Source: CAZCWX01 sp964502465 (lineage in GTDB: Bacteria > Desulfobacterota > Binatia > Bin18). Taken from it: DNA of 24,642 bases. Positions 1-7,790 of the stretch are shown here, piece after piece. A program made the translations under genes and the position numbers. The stretch is from the NCBI GenBank assembly GCA_964502465.1, contig CAZCWX010000588.1, forward strand, positions 1 to 24,642, given 5' to 3'. Each line of letters opens with the position of its first letter. Position 1 is the first letter of the stretch. The notes under the pieces were generated by a model. That model was not told the DNA's origin and ran no database searches. It saw nothing but the letters and a program-made list of their open reading frames with translations.

Positions 1-404
1 AAGGGCTTGCTGTGCTGGCGGAGGCATTCGCTGTTGCTGAAAATGGAGAATGTATCTGGGAGGCTGAAGTTTATCGCCTGAAGGGCGAGCTGACGCTTGC
101 TCAGTCTAGCGTCTCGCGTCTAGGGTCTAGCGTCGAAAATCCGCACTCCGCATTCCGCATTCCGCAATTAGAAGCGGAGGCGGAAGCCGAAGCATGTTTC
201 CTTAAGGCCATCGAGATCGCTCAACAGCAGCAGGCGAAGTCGCTAGAACTGCGCGCGACGGTGAGCCTGGCGCGGTTGTGGCAGCAACAGGGGAAGAGAA
301 AACAAGCGCAAAAGATGCTGGCAGAGATCTACAATTGGTTCACCGAAGGATTTGATACGACGGATCTGCAAGAGGCGAAGGTGCTGCTGGAGGAACTCAC
401 CTGA
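1..404 (+). CDS. C-terminal fragment of a large TPR-containing (AAA ATPase / nucleotide-cyclase-type) regulatory protein
   Basis: The reading frame is open from the first base (upstream codons give G-L-A before the first possible start), so this is the 3' end of a gene that begins outside the window. The fragment is helical and TPR-like: a YRLKGEL segment, an AEAEACFLKAIEIAQQQ helix, then SLELRATVSLARLWQQQGK and a terminal WFTEGFDTTDLQEAK stretch. From memory of the family, that ending closes very long bacterial proteins with an N-terminal adenylate/guanylate cyclase or winged-helix domain, an AAA ATPase and C-terminal TPRs; those upstream domains are not visible here. About 21 residues between the YRLKGEL helix and the next TPR helix come from a heptanucleotide repeat tract and are probably a loop insertion. 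It converges on the HNH gene. Family is fairly sure, exact domain architecture is inferred. Confidence 0.75.
   Translation, partial: GLAVLAEAFAVAENGECIWEAEVYRLKGELTLAQSSVSRLGSSVENPHSAFRIPQLEAEAEAEACFLKAIEIAQQQQAKSLELRATVSLARLWQQQGKRKQAQKMLAEIYNWFTEGFDTTDLQEAKVLLEELT
104..166. repeat. In-frame heptanucleotide repeat tract, nine units
   Basis: Nine consecutive 7-nt units fill 63 bases without a phase slip. Units 1-4 are variants of GTCTAGC, unit 5 is a junction (GTCGAAA), and units 6-9 are variants of TTCCGCA. 63 is divisible by three, so the host frame is kept and the tract encodes 21 residues. Read on the other strand, the two families are AATGCGG and GACGCTA, which match tracts near nadC and leuA. 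An 11-base string, AGACCCTAGAC, is shared with the tract after leuA. Confidence 0.85.
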
Positions 405-489
405 CTGGAAAGCCTTCTGTCCTTTGTTTCATCCCTAAAGACGAGAAGACGAGGGAAAGCACCTAGGTACGCCGTGCACTGCAGCTGCT

Positions 490-906
490 TTATGGTCTCC
501 AGCCCTGCCGCATTAGCGCCCTTCTCAACTGCACCCTTTCCTCAGCGTTAAAGTCCAACAGTCGCACGGTGGCTCGACCCTCTGGAGTCACGCCTTCTAT
601 GCGACCATCTTCTCGCAAGTGAAAGTGCTCTTGCCACCGCTGCTTTCGCGGGTGAAATAAAGGCACGATGTGGTCCTCGCTCTCTGCTCTGGGGTCGATC
701 GATGCGATGTTGGGGCCCTTCTTGAGGTTACACCGCAGGCAACACAGGCACAGGTTGTTCTCGTCATCTGCCCCCAGATGCTGTTGAGCGATAATATGAT
801 CGATCTGATGGGGAAGAATAGAGGCTCTTTGTGGTAAGTGACAGTATTCACAGGCTTGCTGGGCGCGACGCCGTATCCGCGCTCGCCTTTGCGCGGACAG
901 GTTCAT
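490..906 (-). CDS. HNH endonuclease domain protein
   Basis: Predicted small HNH (His-Me finger) nuclease of 138 residues. It shows the zinc-binding and catalytic pattern of the McrA-like HNH family: CEYC at residues 19-22, the DH pair at 36-37, NNL at 50-52, then a C-x2-C-N motif at 56-60 followed by KKG. The rest of the C-terminus (WQEHFHLREDG, then GRATVRLLDFN) is typical of bacterial HNH proteins often found in accessory loci. The ATG at 906 is chosen because it overlaps the TGA of the upstream gene as ATGA (903-906), which indicates translational coupling; a start seven codons earlier would give a longer overlap. Role is unknown: such proteins occur in restriction, in mobile elements and as solitary nucleases. 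No intron, intein or methylase lies nearby. Confidence 0.85.
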   Translation of the reverse strand: MNLSAQRRARIRRRAQQACEYCHLPQRASILPHQIDHIIAQQHLGADDENNLCLCCLRCNLKKGPNIASIDPRAESEDHIVPLFHPRKQRWQEHFHLREDGRIEGVTPEGRATVRLLDFNAEERVQLRRALMRQGWRP

Positions 907-1118
907 GAGGCAATACGAGGAGCCCAATACTCCTCAGCCTGGAGTTTAAGCAGGCTCAGGAGATCGTTGAGGCGCACGATTTGTTCATACTCTGCTTTCT
1001 CTTCCTGCGAGAGCCGTCCGTCGGAACTCTTCGCCGCCAACTCCGTTACCCGTTCAGACAGATCTTTCTCCACTGCCTTGAGAGCTACCGCTAACTTGTC
1101 TAAGGTCTGCTTTTCCAT
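903..1118 (-). CDS. Small helical protein coupled to the HNH nuclease
   Basis: A 71-residue, highly charged, probably coiled-coil protein (LDKLAVALKAVEKDL, then a heptad-like RLSQEEKAEYEQIVRLNDLLSLLKLQAEEYW). I recognise no catalytic motif, signal peptide or membrane segment. Its stop codon overlaps the start of the HNH gene as ATGA, so the two are co-translated and presumably act together. A weak ribosome site (AGGGTG) sits upstream of the ATG. By position it could be a partner, adaptor or inhibitor of the nuclease, which is inference only. The roughly 140-bp gap between its start and the HAD gene must hold the promoter, but no convincing -35/-10 pair is visible. Confidence 0.6.
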   Translation of the reverse strand: MEKQTLDKLAVALKAVEKDLSERVTELAAKSSDGRLSQEEKAEYEQIVRLNDLLSLLKLQAEEYWAPRIAS

Positions 1119-1259
1119 CGTGACACCCTATACCCAAGATACATTGATATTACTATAGGCAGTTTGACATCGCGGGGCGCCGGACGCCACCAGCAACATG
1201 TTCACCGATGCTATGGTTCTTCTGGTCGTTAGTGACCCCTTCCTCCCTACCATTTGCAG

Positions 1260-1922
1260 TTACAAATGAAGAATACTACGGAGTTTCGCGACGCTCTCCA
1301 GGATATGGTCTGGATCTTCCGGGTGCAGTGCCTCGTGATGACTCGTGCCGGTTAGAACGCCAACCGTGTAGGATCCGGCAGCTTTGCCTGCACGAATGTC
1401 GATTGGCGAATCGCCAATGTACACCACTTCGTGCGGGTCGAGCTGTAAGAGACCCAAACATTTGATCACTGGTTCAGGATGGGGCTTGCGACTCTCAACG
1501 TCCTCACGACCGATGATGCCACGAAACAACTGTCGCACCCCCCACTGATCGAGAAACGGCAGCGCTCGGCCTGAGGATGTGGCAATGCCGAGTCGTAGTC
1601 CTCTGGCATGCAAGTCATGCAGAAGCTCGACGCTACCAGGAACAGGTTGGGTTTCGTAATGATAGCGCTGCATCCATTCGTGCATGCGACCGTCAACGAT
1701 GCGTTTGAGGGTCGCGGCAGGATCTGGATAGTCGAGGGGAAAGAGCTTCTCCAAAGGAGCCGCATCGCCTAGGCGCATTAACTCATAGACCTGCTCTTTG
1801 GGGACGGGCGGGGCTCCGGCAAGCGTTAGGACTTCCAGAGCGATTTCATAAAAAAACCCGACTGAATCTGCCAGCGTGCCATCAACGTCAAAGATGATTC
1901 CAGTGACACTCAGCTTTTTCAT
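1260..1922 (-). CDS. HAD-superfamily hydrolase, phosphoglycolate phosphatase-like
   Basis: A 220-residue haloacid dehalogenase-type phosphatase. Motif I is FDVDGTLADS with the nucleophile and acid/base aspartates at residues 12 and 14; motif II is ATSS; motif III supplies the lysine in ESRKPHPEP; motif IV is GDSPIDIRAG. The helical cap between motifs I and II (about residues 18-85) places it in subfamily IA, with Gph, PpaX and beta-phosphoglucomutase. Substrate cannot be read from sequence. The ATG at 1922 is preferred over one six codons upstream because it overlaps the coaE stop as ATGA. The pairing with coaE suggests a housekeeping metabolite-phosphatase role, but no CoA-specific function is shown. 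Confidence 0.9.
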   Translation of the reverse strand: MKKLSVTGIIFDVDGTLADSVGFFYEIALEVLTLAGAPPVPKEQVYELMRLGDAAPLEKLFPLDYPDPAATLKRIVDGRMHEWMQRYHYETQPVPGSVELLHDLHARGLRLGIATSSGRALPFLDQWGVRQLFRGIIGREDVESRKPHPEPVIKCLGLLQLDPHEVVYIGDSPIDIRAGKAAGSYTVGVLTGTSHHEALHPEDPDHILESVAKLRSILHL

Positions 1923-2515
1923 TGGGCTATCCGGCTCCACGCTGCGGCAATCGTCTTGTGGAGGTCCTCTGGAGAACCATCATTCGCGATCACGAGATTG
2001 GCATGTTGCAGACGTTCCGCGTCGGAGAGCTGGCTGGTGATACGTGCTTCGGTGTCTTTTGCCGACAGGCCGCGCTGAGCTGCGACACGTTCAATCACGG
2101 CATTTTTGCCAGTGACGACTACCCACACTTCATCAACGAGCGGCAGCCAGTTCGCTTCAATAAGAATTGCCGCTTCAACGACGATCGGCTGGGTAAATCC
2201 TTCCGCTCGCTTTGCTTTGATGCGCCGCTCGATGTCTTTGAACATTAAGGGATGGACAATGGCGTTGAGTTGCTTTCTCGCTTCATCGCTGCCGAAGACA
2301 ATCGCTCCGAGTTTCTTGCGATCGATGGTCTGATCGGCGGCGAGAATATCGCGACCGAATGTCTCGGTGACTTGTCGCCAGGCTTCTTTTCCTGGGAGGT
2401 AGATCTCGTGACCAACCTTATCGGCATCGATAACGAACGCTCCAAGTCCAGCTAATATCTGCGACACGGTACTTTTGCCTGAGCCAATACCGCCAGTCAG
2501 ACCGATGGTTCTCAT
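1919..2515 (-). CDS. coaE: Dephospho-CoA kinase
   Basis: Catalyses the last step of coenzyme A synthesis, ATP-dependent phosphorylation of the 3'-hydroxyl of dephospho-CoA, in the cytosol. The 198-residue length is normal for CoaE. The Walker A motif GGIGSGKST is at residues 8-16 and is followed by VIDADKVGHE, the family's DAD motif. VVEAAILIEANW and VDEVWVVV are the typical mid-protein strands, and QLSDAERLQHANLVIANDGS is the conserved C-terminal segment. GAGAGG-like purines lie about 10 nt upstream of the ATG. The HAD hydrolase starts inside its stop codon. coaX, the first committed step of the same pathway, is also in this window at 20354-21118 but is not linked. Confidence 0.96.
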   Translation of the reverse strand: MRTIGLTGGIGSGKSTVSQILAGLGAFVIDADKVGHEIYLPGKEAWRQVTETFGRDILAADQTIDRKKLGAIVFGSDEARKQLNAIVHPLMFKDIERRIKAKRAEGFTQPIVVEAAILIEANWLPLVDEVWVVVTGKNAVIERVAAQRGLSAKDTEARITSQLSDAERLQHANLVIANDGSPEDLHKTIAAAWSRIAQ

Positions 2516-2661
2516 GCGAGTTCATTCCTCTCTCCGTGAGAGCTGCGTTGTGTACCAATTTCTTGTGGCAGAGATTGATTGCTTCTGCAAGGGTGACACC
2601 GGGTTCTCTCTCTTCTCGGATCATGCTATCTGTCAGGGCCAATTCTTCACAGGGAGGGACA

Positions 2662-3411
2662 ATGCCATACGCACAGGTGCGAGGTGTCACGCTCTACTAT
2701 GAAGACCGTGGGCAGGGTCAACCGCTCTTATTGATCCCTGGGGCGCTCGGCACCGCACAGTCAGACTTCGGTCCTCAGCTCGAAGAGCTTCCGAAGTATG
2801 GGCTACGAGTCATCGCTCTTGATCCTCGTGGCTATGGGAAATCTCGCCCACCTGGACGTGAGTTTCCGTTCGATTTCTACGAGCAAGATGCCCAAGACTG
2901 TGCAGCCCTGATGGCAGCAGTTGGTTGTGAGTCATACGCTGTGGGTGGTTGGAGCGATGGTGCGGTGATTGCCCAACTCCTGACACTGAATCACTCGCAC
3001 CAGGTTGCCAAGCTCGTCATTTGGGGTGGCAATGCGTATGTCGCTCCTGAAGATATTGAAGGGTATGAGAAAACACGCTTCCTCTCTTCGTGGTCGCCGC
3101 GTATGGTCGAGGCGATGAGCACAATATATGGAGATGAGTTGCAAGACCTCTGGGCACGTTGGTGTGATGCGCAACTGGCACTTTACCAAGCGGGCGGTGA
3201 GTTGAGTCGGCAACGCTTGCACCTCATTCGTTGTCCAACGTTGATTCTTCAGGGGGAGAAAGATCCGCTTGTCCCACGCTTTCATGCCGATGTGCTCCAC
3301 CACGGTATTGCGGGCGCGCGGTTACACGTCTTCCCTGAAGGAAAACATAACGTGCATATCATCTATGCAGAGGAGTTCAACCGCATAGTGGTGGATTTTC
3401 TTCGGTCGTAA
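2662..3411 (+). CDS. Alpha/beta hydrolase, BPHL (valacyclovir hydrolase)-like
   Basis: A 249-residue serine hydrolase of the alpha/beta fold. The nucleophile elbow is GGWSDGA with Ser98; the acid is Asp201 in GEKDPLVP; the base is His229 in EGKHNVH. The oxyanion-hole segment is LIPGALG (24-30), and the DPRGYGKSRPP segment is typical. GWSDG is the elbow of human BPHL and its bacterial relatives, but substrate is open (esters, C-C bonds). The ATG at 2662 is chosen because AGGGAGG lies five bases upstream; longer readings from 2536 add 42 residues with no homology-like character. It starts a two-gene + strand unit with the following isomerase-like gene, 40 bp downstream. Confidence 0.88.
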   Translation: MPYAQVRGVTLYYEDRGQGQPLLLIPGALGTAQSDFGPQLEELPKYGLRVIALDPRGYGKSRPPGREFPFDFYEQDAQDCAALMAAVGCESYAVGGWSDGAVIAQLLTLNHSHQVAKLVIWGGNAYVAPEDIEGYEKTRFLSSWSPRMVEAMSTIYGDELQDLWARWCDAQLALYQAGGELSRQRLHLIRCPTLILQGEKDPLVPRFHADVLHHGIAGARLHVFPEGKHNVHIIYAEEFNRIVVDFLRS

Positions 3412-3451
3412 GGAGTAATTGAAACATGAACATGATAACAGGAGGAGTGTA

Positions 3452-4069
3452 ATGGCAAAGGTCGAGTTCTTCTACGACTATTCTAGTCCTTGGACGTACC
3501 TGGCGTTTACCAAGATTGAGGGAATTTGCCAGAAATATAACGCGACGCTCGAGTGGCGACCGATCCTCGTGGGCGGCATTTTTAATACCACTAATCCGTC
3601 AGTCTATGAATTTCGCGAACGAGGAGTTCCAGCCAAGGCCAAGTATGCTGCCAAGGATCTGCAAGACTGGGCACGGCTCTATGGTCTGACTATCAAAAAC
3701 CCTAGCGTCTTTCCGGTGAACTCGGTGAAAGCCTTGCGTGGAGCCTTGGTAGCATTGGAGCATCCAGGTAAGTTTATGCCATATAGCTATCGCGTTTTTG
3801 AATTCTATTGGGGAAAAGATCAGGATATCAGCAACGATGACGTGCTCCGGTCGCTCATCACGGAGGTCGGCCTTACTCCAGACGAGTATTTCGATAAAAT
3901 CAATCGTCAAGAGTACAAGGATCGCATCCGTGTGAACACTGACGAGGTGATCGCGCGTGGCGGGTTCGGCACGCCGACTATCTTCGTCAATGGGTCCTCA
4001 ATGTTTTTTGGCAATGACCGGCTGGTGTTAGTGGAAGAGGAACTGCGGAGAGAGCAGGGAAGGGGCTAG
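3452..4069 (+). CDS. 2-hydroxychromene-2-carboxylate isomerase / DsbA-family protein
   Basis: A 205-residue thioredoxin-fold protein of the kappa-class GST / HCCA isomerase family. The N-terminal FFYDYSSPWTYL (6-17) has the Ser-Pro motif that replaces the CxxC of DsbA and binds glutathione in this family. The C-terminal GGFGTPTIFVNG and FFGNDRLVLVEEEL match the family's cis-Pro loop and last helix. In naphthalene degradation the family isomerises 2-hydroxychromene-2-carboxylate, but relatives are common in genomes without that pathway, so the substrate is uncertain. The start at 3452 has GGAGGAGTGTA directly upstream; a TTG 11 codons earlier is less likely. It is probably co-transcribed with the hydrolase and converges on the ferredoxin gene. 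Confidence 0.88.
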   Translation: MAKVEFFYDYSSPWTYLAFTKIEGICQKYNATLEWRPILVGGIFNTTNPSVYEFRERGVPAKAKYAAKDLQDWARLYGLTIKNPSVFPVNSVKALRGALVALEHPGKFMPYSYRVFEFYWGKDQDISNDDVLRSLITEVGLTPDEYFDKINRQEYKDRIRVNTDEVIARGGFGTPTIFVNGSSMFFGNDRLVLVEEELRREQGRG

Positions 4070-4093
4070 GGGCTGGGATTGATTGGAAGATGA

Positions 4094-4159
4094 ATTGGAG
4101 AAACGGAGAACGGAGGAGAGGGGGTTCACCGATTCCCCGTTTCTCCCCGTCCCCGTTTC
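4094..4159. repeat. Imperfect inverted repeat between convergent genes, heptad-type
   Basis: The left arm contains two exact AACGGAG units in tandem (4102-4115), preceded by a related ATTGGAG. The right arm (4132-4159) is pyrimidine-rich, with three CCCCGT copies, and is roughly complementary to the left. It fills the space between the convergent isomerase and ferredoxin genes, so it could act as a two-way terminator, although no clean T-tract follows. It is the least regular of the heptad tracts: only the left arm keeps the 7-nt phase. Confidence 0.55.
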
Positions 4160-4177
4160 ACAATGGACTCCATGTTT

Positions 4178-4531
4178 TCAGCCTGCCCAGCCCCATTTCT
4201 GCTTGTTGGCGGCAATTTCGTCAGCCGTGGGATGCGCTATTTTTTTATGCTGAGCTACTTTGAAGTCATCTGCATAGTCTTTCATCGCGTAGTTAAGAGG
4301 GGTGTCCTCCTGAAAGACATCTGGGACTGCCACTTCCTCGAAAATAGCCTGCCATGGGCACTCCGGCTCGCATGCTCCGCAGTCAATGCACTCGTCCGGA
4401 TGAATGTACAGCTGATTAGGGAACTGCTCGCGATCATTGCCGGTGTATTCATAGATACAGTCTACCGGACATACGGCGACGCAGCCCGTATCGACGCAGT
4501 CCCTGCACAGCCTTGTGATGATATATGTCAT
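4178..4531 (-). CDS. fdxA: FdxA-type 7Fe ferredoxin ([3Fe-4S][4Fe-4S])
   Basis: A small cytosolic electron carrier of 117 residues. Cysteines are at 9, 12, 17 and 21 (C-x2-C-x4-C-x3-CP), with an extra Cys25 in CPVDCIYE, and at 48, 51, 54 and 58 (C-x2-C-x2-C-x3-CP). The arrangement matches Azotobacter ferredoxin I, where one cluster is [3Fe-4S] and the other [4Fe-4S]. The loop after CIYEYTGN is about six residues longer than in that protein. A strong ribosome site, AAGGAGG, precedes the ATG. It stands alone between unrelated neighbours, so its redox partner cannot be told from context. Confidence 0.9.
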   Translation of the reverse strand: MTYIITRLCRDCVDTGCVAVCPVDCIYEYTGNDREQFPNQLYIHPDECIDCGACEPECPWQAIFEEVAVPDVFQEDTPLNYAMKDYADDFKVAQHKKIAHPTADEIAANKQKWGWAG

Positions 4532-4695
4532 CGTCTTCCTCCTTACTGGTAATCCGACTTCGGCTCAGGAGTGCACAGCAATCCTCCTGTTGCCGCTCCC
4601 TCTGCTATCGTATCGCTAGAGGAAGGTCAATTCCGCATTCAGCAGGAGAGAGGGTGAACGAAAGGAGAGTGCGGTGTGAAGCTGGGCGGTAGATG

Positions 4696-5523
4696 CTAGC
4701 CTGGATTCCTTTTCTCCAGCGAGACTTTGAGTTCACCCGTGGTGATTGGTCCACGATGGGAAAAGAGAATAATATCGTCCGGGGCTGGTGCACCCTGAAG
4801 GCTCAGGATGATGCGCATACGTTCAGCCTGCTCCTGGCTGAGCACTGTGCTCTCGCTTTGTCTGCTACTCTTACGGCGTACTGTGCGCTCTTCCACCACA
4901 GACTCAACTTCTGCGTCAAAGAGGCTATAGGTTTTTTCTCTCGTACGTACGGAAACAAGATTTTTCAGCCTATCTTTTTGGCTGGGATCGATCAGCTCAA
5001 ACACGATCGTGTCACCATGTGGGCTAACGTTCTGAGCGACGCTGCGAATGAGTGCACTGTCTTCCTTGACCGCCGTCGAGTGTTCATGGGCAATGATCCA
5101 GGCACTAAGGGGTAACACTGCCGCCAGAAACGAGGCAACCGCGCTGCGTGAAAAGAGGGAGGGGACCGTGAGCCGGGTGCCGAAATCTTGTAAGATTAAG
5201 TCAGCCCCAACCGGGATGGCAAGTGACACCAACACAAGCCCAAACACCGTGGGTCCAGTGGCCTGGCCACCCAGGCTGAACGTGAGCAAGGAGAGCCCGG
5301 AAAGCAATGAAGAAGTGAGTAAGGCAAAGACGAGCCGTTTCGCTGGCGCTTCATACAGGAGGAAAGGGATGATGAGCGCGAGTGCGAGAGCCGCGAACGG
5401 GGCAAGCAAAGTGCCTTCTCGGTACACCGTGCCGGCGAACCATGCGACGCTGATGGCCATCAGCGCACCGGCTACCAGCCCCCAGGCAATCCTGACAAAC
5501 ATTGTTTTCCCGCGCATGAACAT
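4696..5523 (-). CDS. Hypothetical membrane protein, about five N-terminal transmembrane segments
   Basis: I do not recognise this 275-residue protein. The N-terminal 150 residues carry about five hydrophobic segments (roughly 10-30, 38-57, 63-84, 90-111 and 128-146), and the C-terminal 125 residues are soluble and charged, with an Arg/Ser-rich stretch (RTVRRKSSRQSES) and a closing APAPDDIILFSHRGPI motif. There is no signal peptidase site, transporter signature or kinase motif. AGAGGG lies just before the ATG at 5521-5523; a second ATG is two codons in. Its start is only 27 bp after the stop of the acyl-CoA synthetase gene, so the two are probably co-transcribed. Length and start are reasonably sure, function is not. 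Confidence 0.65.
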   Translation of the reverse strand: MFMRGKTMFVRIAWGLVAGALMAISVAWFAGTVYREGTLLAPFAALALALIIPFLLYEAPAKRLVFALLTSSLLSGLSLLTFSLGGQATGPTVFGLVLVSLAIPVGADLILQDFGTRLTVPSLFSRSAVASFLAAVLPLSAWIIAHEHSTAVKEDSALIRSVAQNVSPHGDTIVFELIDPSQKDRLKNLVSVRTREKTYSLFDAEVESVVEERTVRRKSSRQSESTVLSQEQAERMRIILSLQGAPAPDDIILFSHRGPITTGELKVSLEKRNPG

Positions 5524-5550
5524 TTCCCTCTCTCAATCAATGTTGTCATT

Positions 5551-7749
5551 CTAAGGGTTTTTCTCCTGCGGCGCAACGTGACTGCTCGGTTTTTTCGTAT
5601 GAAAACGCCAATAGTCGGTCGCCAGACGGAGAGCCCGGGCTGCTCTCTCATGGGTCGCAAACGTTGCGATACTGCGCCTGTGAAATTGCTCTCGGACATC
5701 GAGGATTGCGGCTTCGCGCGCAAAGGGTTGCAGGACAACGAAAAATGGCTTGGCCGAACGGACAGCGAAATCAGACAGAGTATCGAGAAGCGCAGTTAAG
5801 GTTTGAGGATGAGCCTGCCACTGCCCAGCCACTAATCCCGCGCCAGTATCCATGACAATAGCCTCGATATGGGGGTCCCGATCGAGAATCGAGAGTAACC
5901 GTTCGAGATTGTGGCTCGTCTGGCCCATGCCGGTGGTATGGCCGGAATCGAGCGGATTGCGGAAACTGCCGCCAATCACCGTAAAAAATGAAGATAACTC
6001 CTGATATGAGGAATCGCTGAGGAGTGGCACGGTCAACCCAGCTCTTTCGAATGCATCAGTAATCACAACCGATGGTCCACCGGTCATAGCGATGAGTCCG
6101 ACACCAGTACCGGTTGTCGGTTTCGCCAATAAGAGTAACTTCATGACATCGAGAATCTCATCGAAACTGTCGGCTGGAATCGCTCCGGCTTGCCGTACCA
6201 GTGGCTCCCAAATCGCTGAGGGGACGGCAAGAGAACCAGTGTGTGAAGAAATGGCGCGCTGTCCGGCCTCGCTTTTTCCGCCTTTCCAGATCACCACCGG
6301 CTTGTGGGGAGTCACTTGGCGGAGCAGAGAGAAGAAACGCCGCCCCTCGCGGACACCTTCGAGATACATACCGATGATGCGCGTCTCGTCGTCGGTAGCC
6401 AGGTAGTCAAGATAATCGCTGGCGTCAAGCACCGCAGCATTGCCGAAACTCACGGCTTTACTGATTTTAATGCCGTGGTTCGGTGCTGCCAGGCTGAACG
6501 TGATCGTATGCGTTCCGCTTTGGCCAATGAAGCCAACCGTGCCAGCTTCGCCCGTGGGTAACTCCGGGTAGTTCCGTAAGCCAAGACGAGGATGGTACAG
6601 CCCCATACAGTTCGGACCAATCAGCGCCAGTCCAGTGGCGCGGGCAGTATCGGCCATGGTCTGTTCCAGGCGTTTCCCTTCATCATCGCCAATTTCCGAG
6701 AATCCTGAAGTGAAAAGCATCACCCCGGAGACTTTTTTCGCAGCACAGTCAGCGATAATACGGGGCGCGATCTGGCGAGGTACGGCGGTCATGACGTAAT
6801 CGATTTCATCAGGAATCTCTGCCAGACTCGGGTAATTGGGCACTCCCAGAGCACGAATGCCGGGCAACTCCCGTTCGTCGATTTGCACCGAGTAGAGCTT
6901 ACCCTGAAAGGTACTCTGACTGCGCAGCCACATGTAGTTCATTGCCTTTTTGTCACCGATCACAGCCACGGCTTGCGGATTGAACGCGCGATCGAGTGTC
7001 GCTCGGGTGGCCGTAGAGAGTGGTCGTGGAGTGCTCACCTCTCCTTCAGCGTGGAGAACGATTCTCGCATCAGCAGCGAGGCAACCTTGGGGATACGCGA
7101 AGACGGGATTCAGGTCGAGTTCCTTGATCTCTGGATGATTTTCAGCAAGAGCCGATACCTGAAGCAGCGTCTGTTCAAGGGCGTCGAGATCCACCGATGG
7201 CTGACCGCGATAGCCGTTCAGCAGGGGGAAACTCCTGATTTCCTGAATCATTGCTCGAGCATCTCGTTGGCTCACAGGAGCAAGGCGAAAGGAGACATCT
7301 TTGAGGACTTCGACATGCACGCCACCTAAGCCAAACATGACTATCGGGCCGAACTGTGGATCAGTGGTGAAGCCGATGATGACTTCGATACCAGGCTGAG
7401 CGTGCGATTGTACTGAGACGCCATCAATGGTCGCCTGCAGATGCGCCCGTTGTATAGCACTCATGATTTCATCAAAGGCCATGCTGACTGCTGCGGGAGA
7501 AGACAGATGGAGTTTGACTCCACCGACATCGCTTTTGTGGACGATATCAGGCGAACAGATCTTGAGCACGACAGGAAAACCAATCTCTTGGGCGATCGCG
7601 ACTGCGTCCTCGCGGGTTTGTGCAAGGTGCGCGGATGCAACTGCGACTCCGTTTGCACTTACAAGCGCCTTTGCTTCAACTTCGGTCAGCAAAAGGCGGT
7701 TTTTTGTTCTGGCTTGTTGAATGATGGCTGTGGCATCGATATGCGCCAT
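5551..7749 (-). CDS. Acyl-CoA synthetase (NDP-forming type), fused ATP-grasp and CoA-binding domains
   Basis: A 732-residue enzyme predicted to join a carboxylic acid to CoA with nucleoside triphosphate cleavage to NDP (acetate-CoA ligase family). The N-terminal 230 residues are an ATP-grasp domain (GFPVVLKICSPDIVHKSDVGGV, His71; ELDLNPVFAYP near 210). The CoA-binding Rossmann domain starts near residue 255 (AVAVIGDKKAMNYMW), with GPNCMGLYHP at 378-387. The succinyl-CoA-ligase-like part includes GQSGTH (409-414) and the phosphohistidine loop SSHTGSLA with His503. The order here is ATP-grasp first; many homologues have it last. GAGGGG precedes the ATG. Acetate, propionate or longer acids are all possible substrates; the gene's context does not settle it. 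Confidence 0.88.
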   Translation of the reverse strand: MAHIDATAIIQQARTKNRLLLTEVEAKALVSANGVAVASAHLAQTREDAVAIAQEIGFPVVLKICSPDIVHKSDVGGVKLHLSSPAAVSMAFDEIMSAIQRAHLQATIDGVSVQSHAQPGIEVIIGFTTDPQFGPIVMFGLGGVHVEVLKDVSFRLAPVSQRDARAMIQEIRSFPLLNGYRGQPSVDLDALEQTLLQVSALAENHPEIKELDLNPVFAYPQGCLAADARIVLHAEGEVSTPRPLSTATRATLDRAFNPQAVAVIGDKKAMNYMWLRSQSTFQGKLYSVQIDERELPGIRALGVPNYPSLAEIPDEIDYVMTAVPRQIAPRIIADCAAKKVSGVMLFTSGFSEIGDDEGKRLEQTMADTARATGLALIGPNCMGLYHPRLGLRNYPELPTGEAGTVGFIGQSGTHTITFSLAAPNHGIKISKAVSFGNAAVLDASDYLDYLATDDETRIIGMYLEGVREGRRFFSLLRQVTPHKPVVIWKGGKSEAGQRAISSHTGSLAVPSAIWEPLVRQAGAIPADSFDEILDVMKLLLLAKPTTGTGVGLIAMTGGPSVVITDAFERAGLTVPLLSDSSYQELSSFFTVIGGSFRNPLDSGHTTGMGQTSHNLERLLSILDRDPHIEAIVMDTGAGLVAGQWQAHPQTLTALLDTLSDFAVRSAKPFFVVLQPFAREAAILDVREQFHRRSIATFATHERAARALRLATDYWRFHTKKPSSHVAPQEKNP

Positions 7750-7790
7750 ACGTGTCCCCTCTGGCAGTGTAGTGCCCTTTTCATATCCGA

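Noticed and set aside
438..453. AAGACGAG tandem pair as another repeat tract
   Set aside because: The period is 8, there are only two units, and no relation to the heptad families is seen.
2536..2661. A 42-residue N-terminal extension of the alpha/beta hydrolase
   Set aside because: It overlaps the coaE promoter side, has no hydrolase-like content, and the ATG at 2662 has a strong AGGGAGG site.
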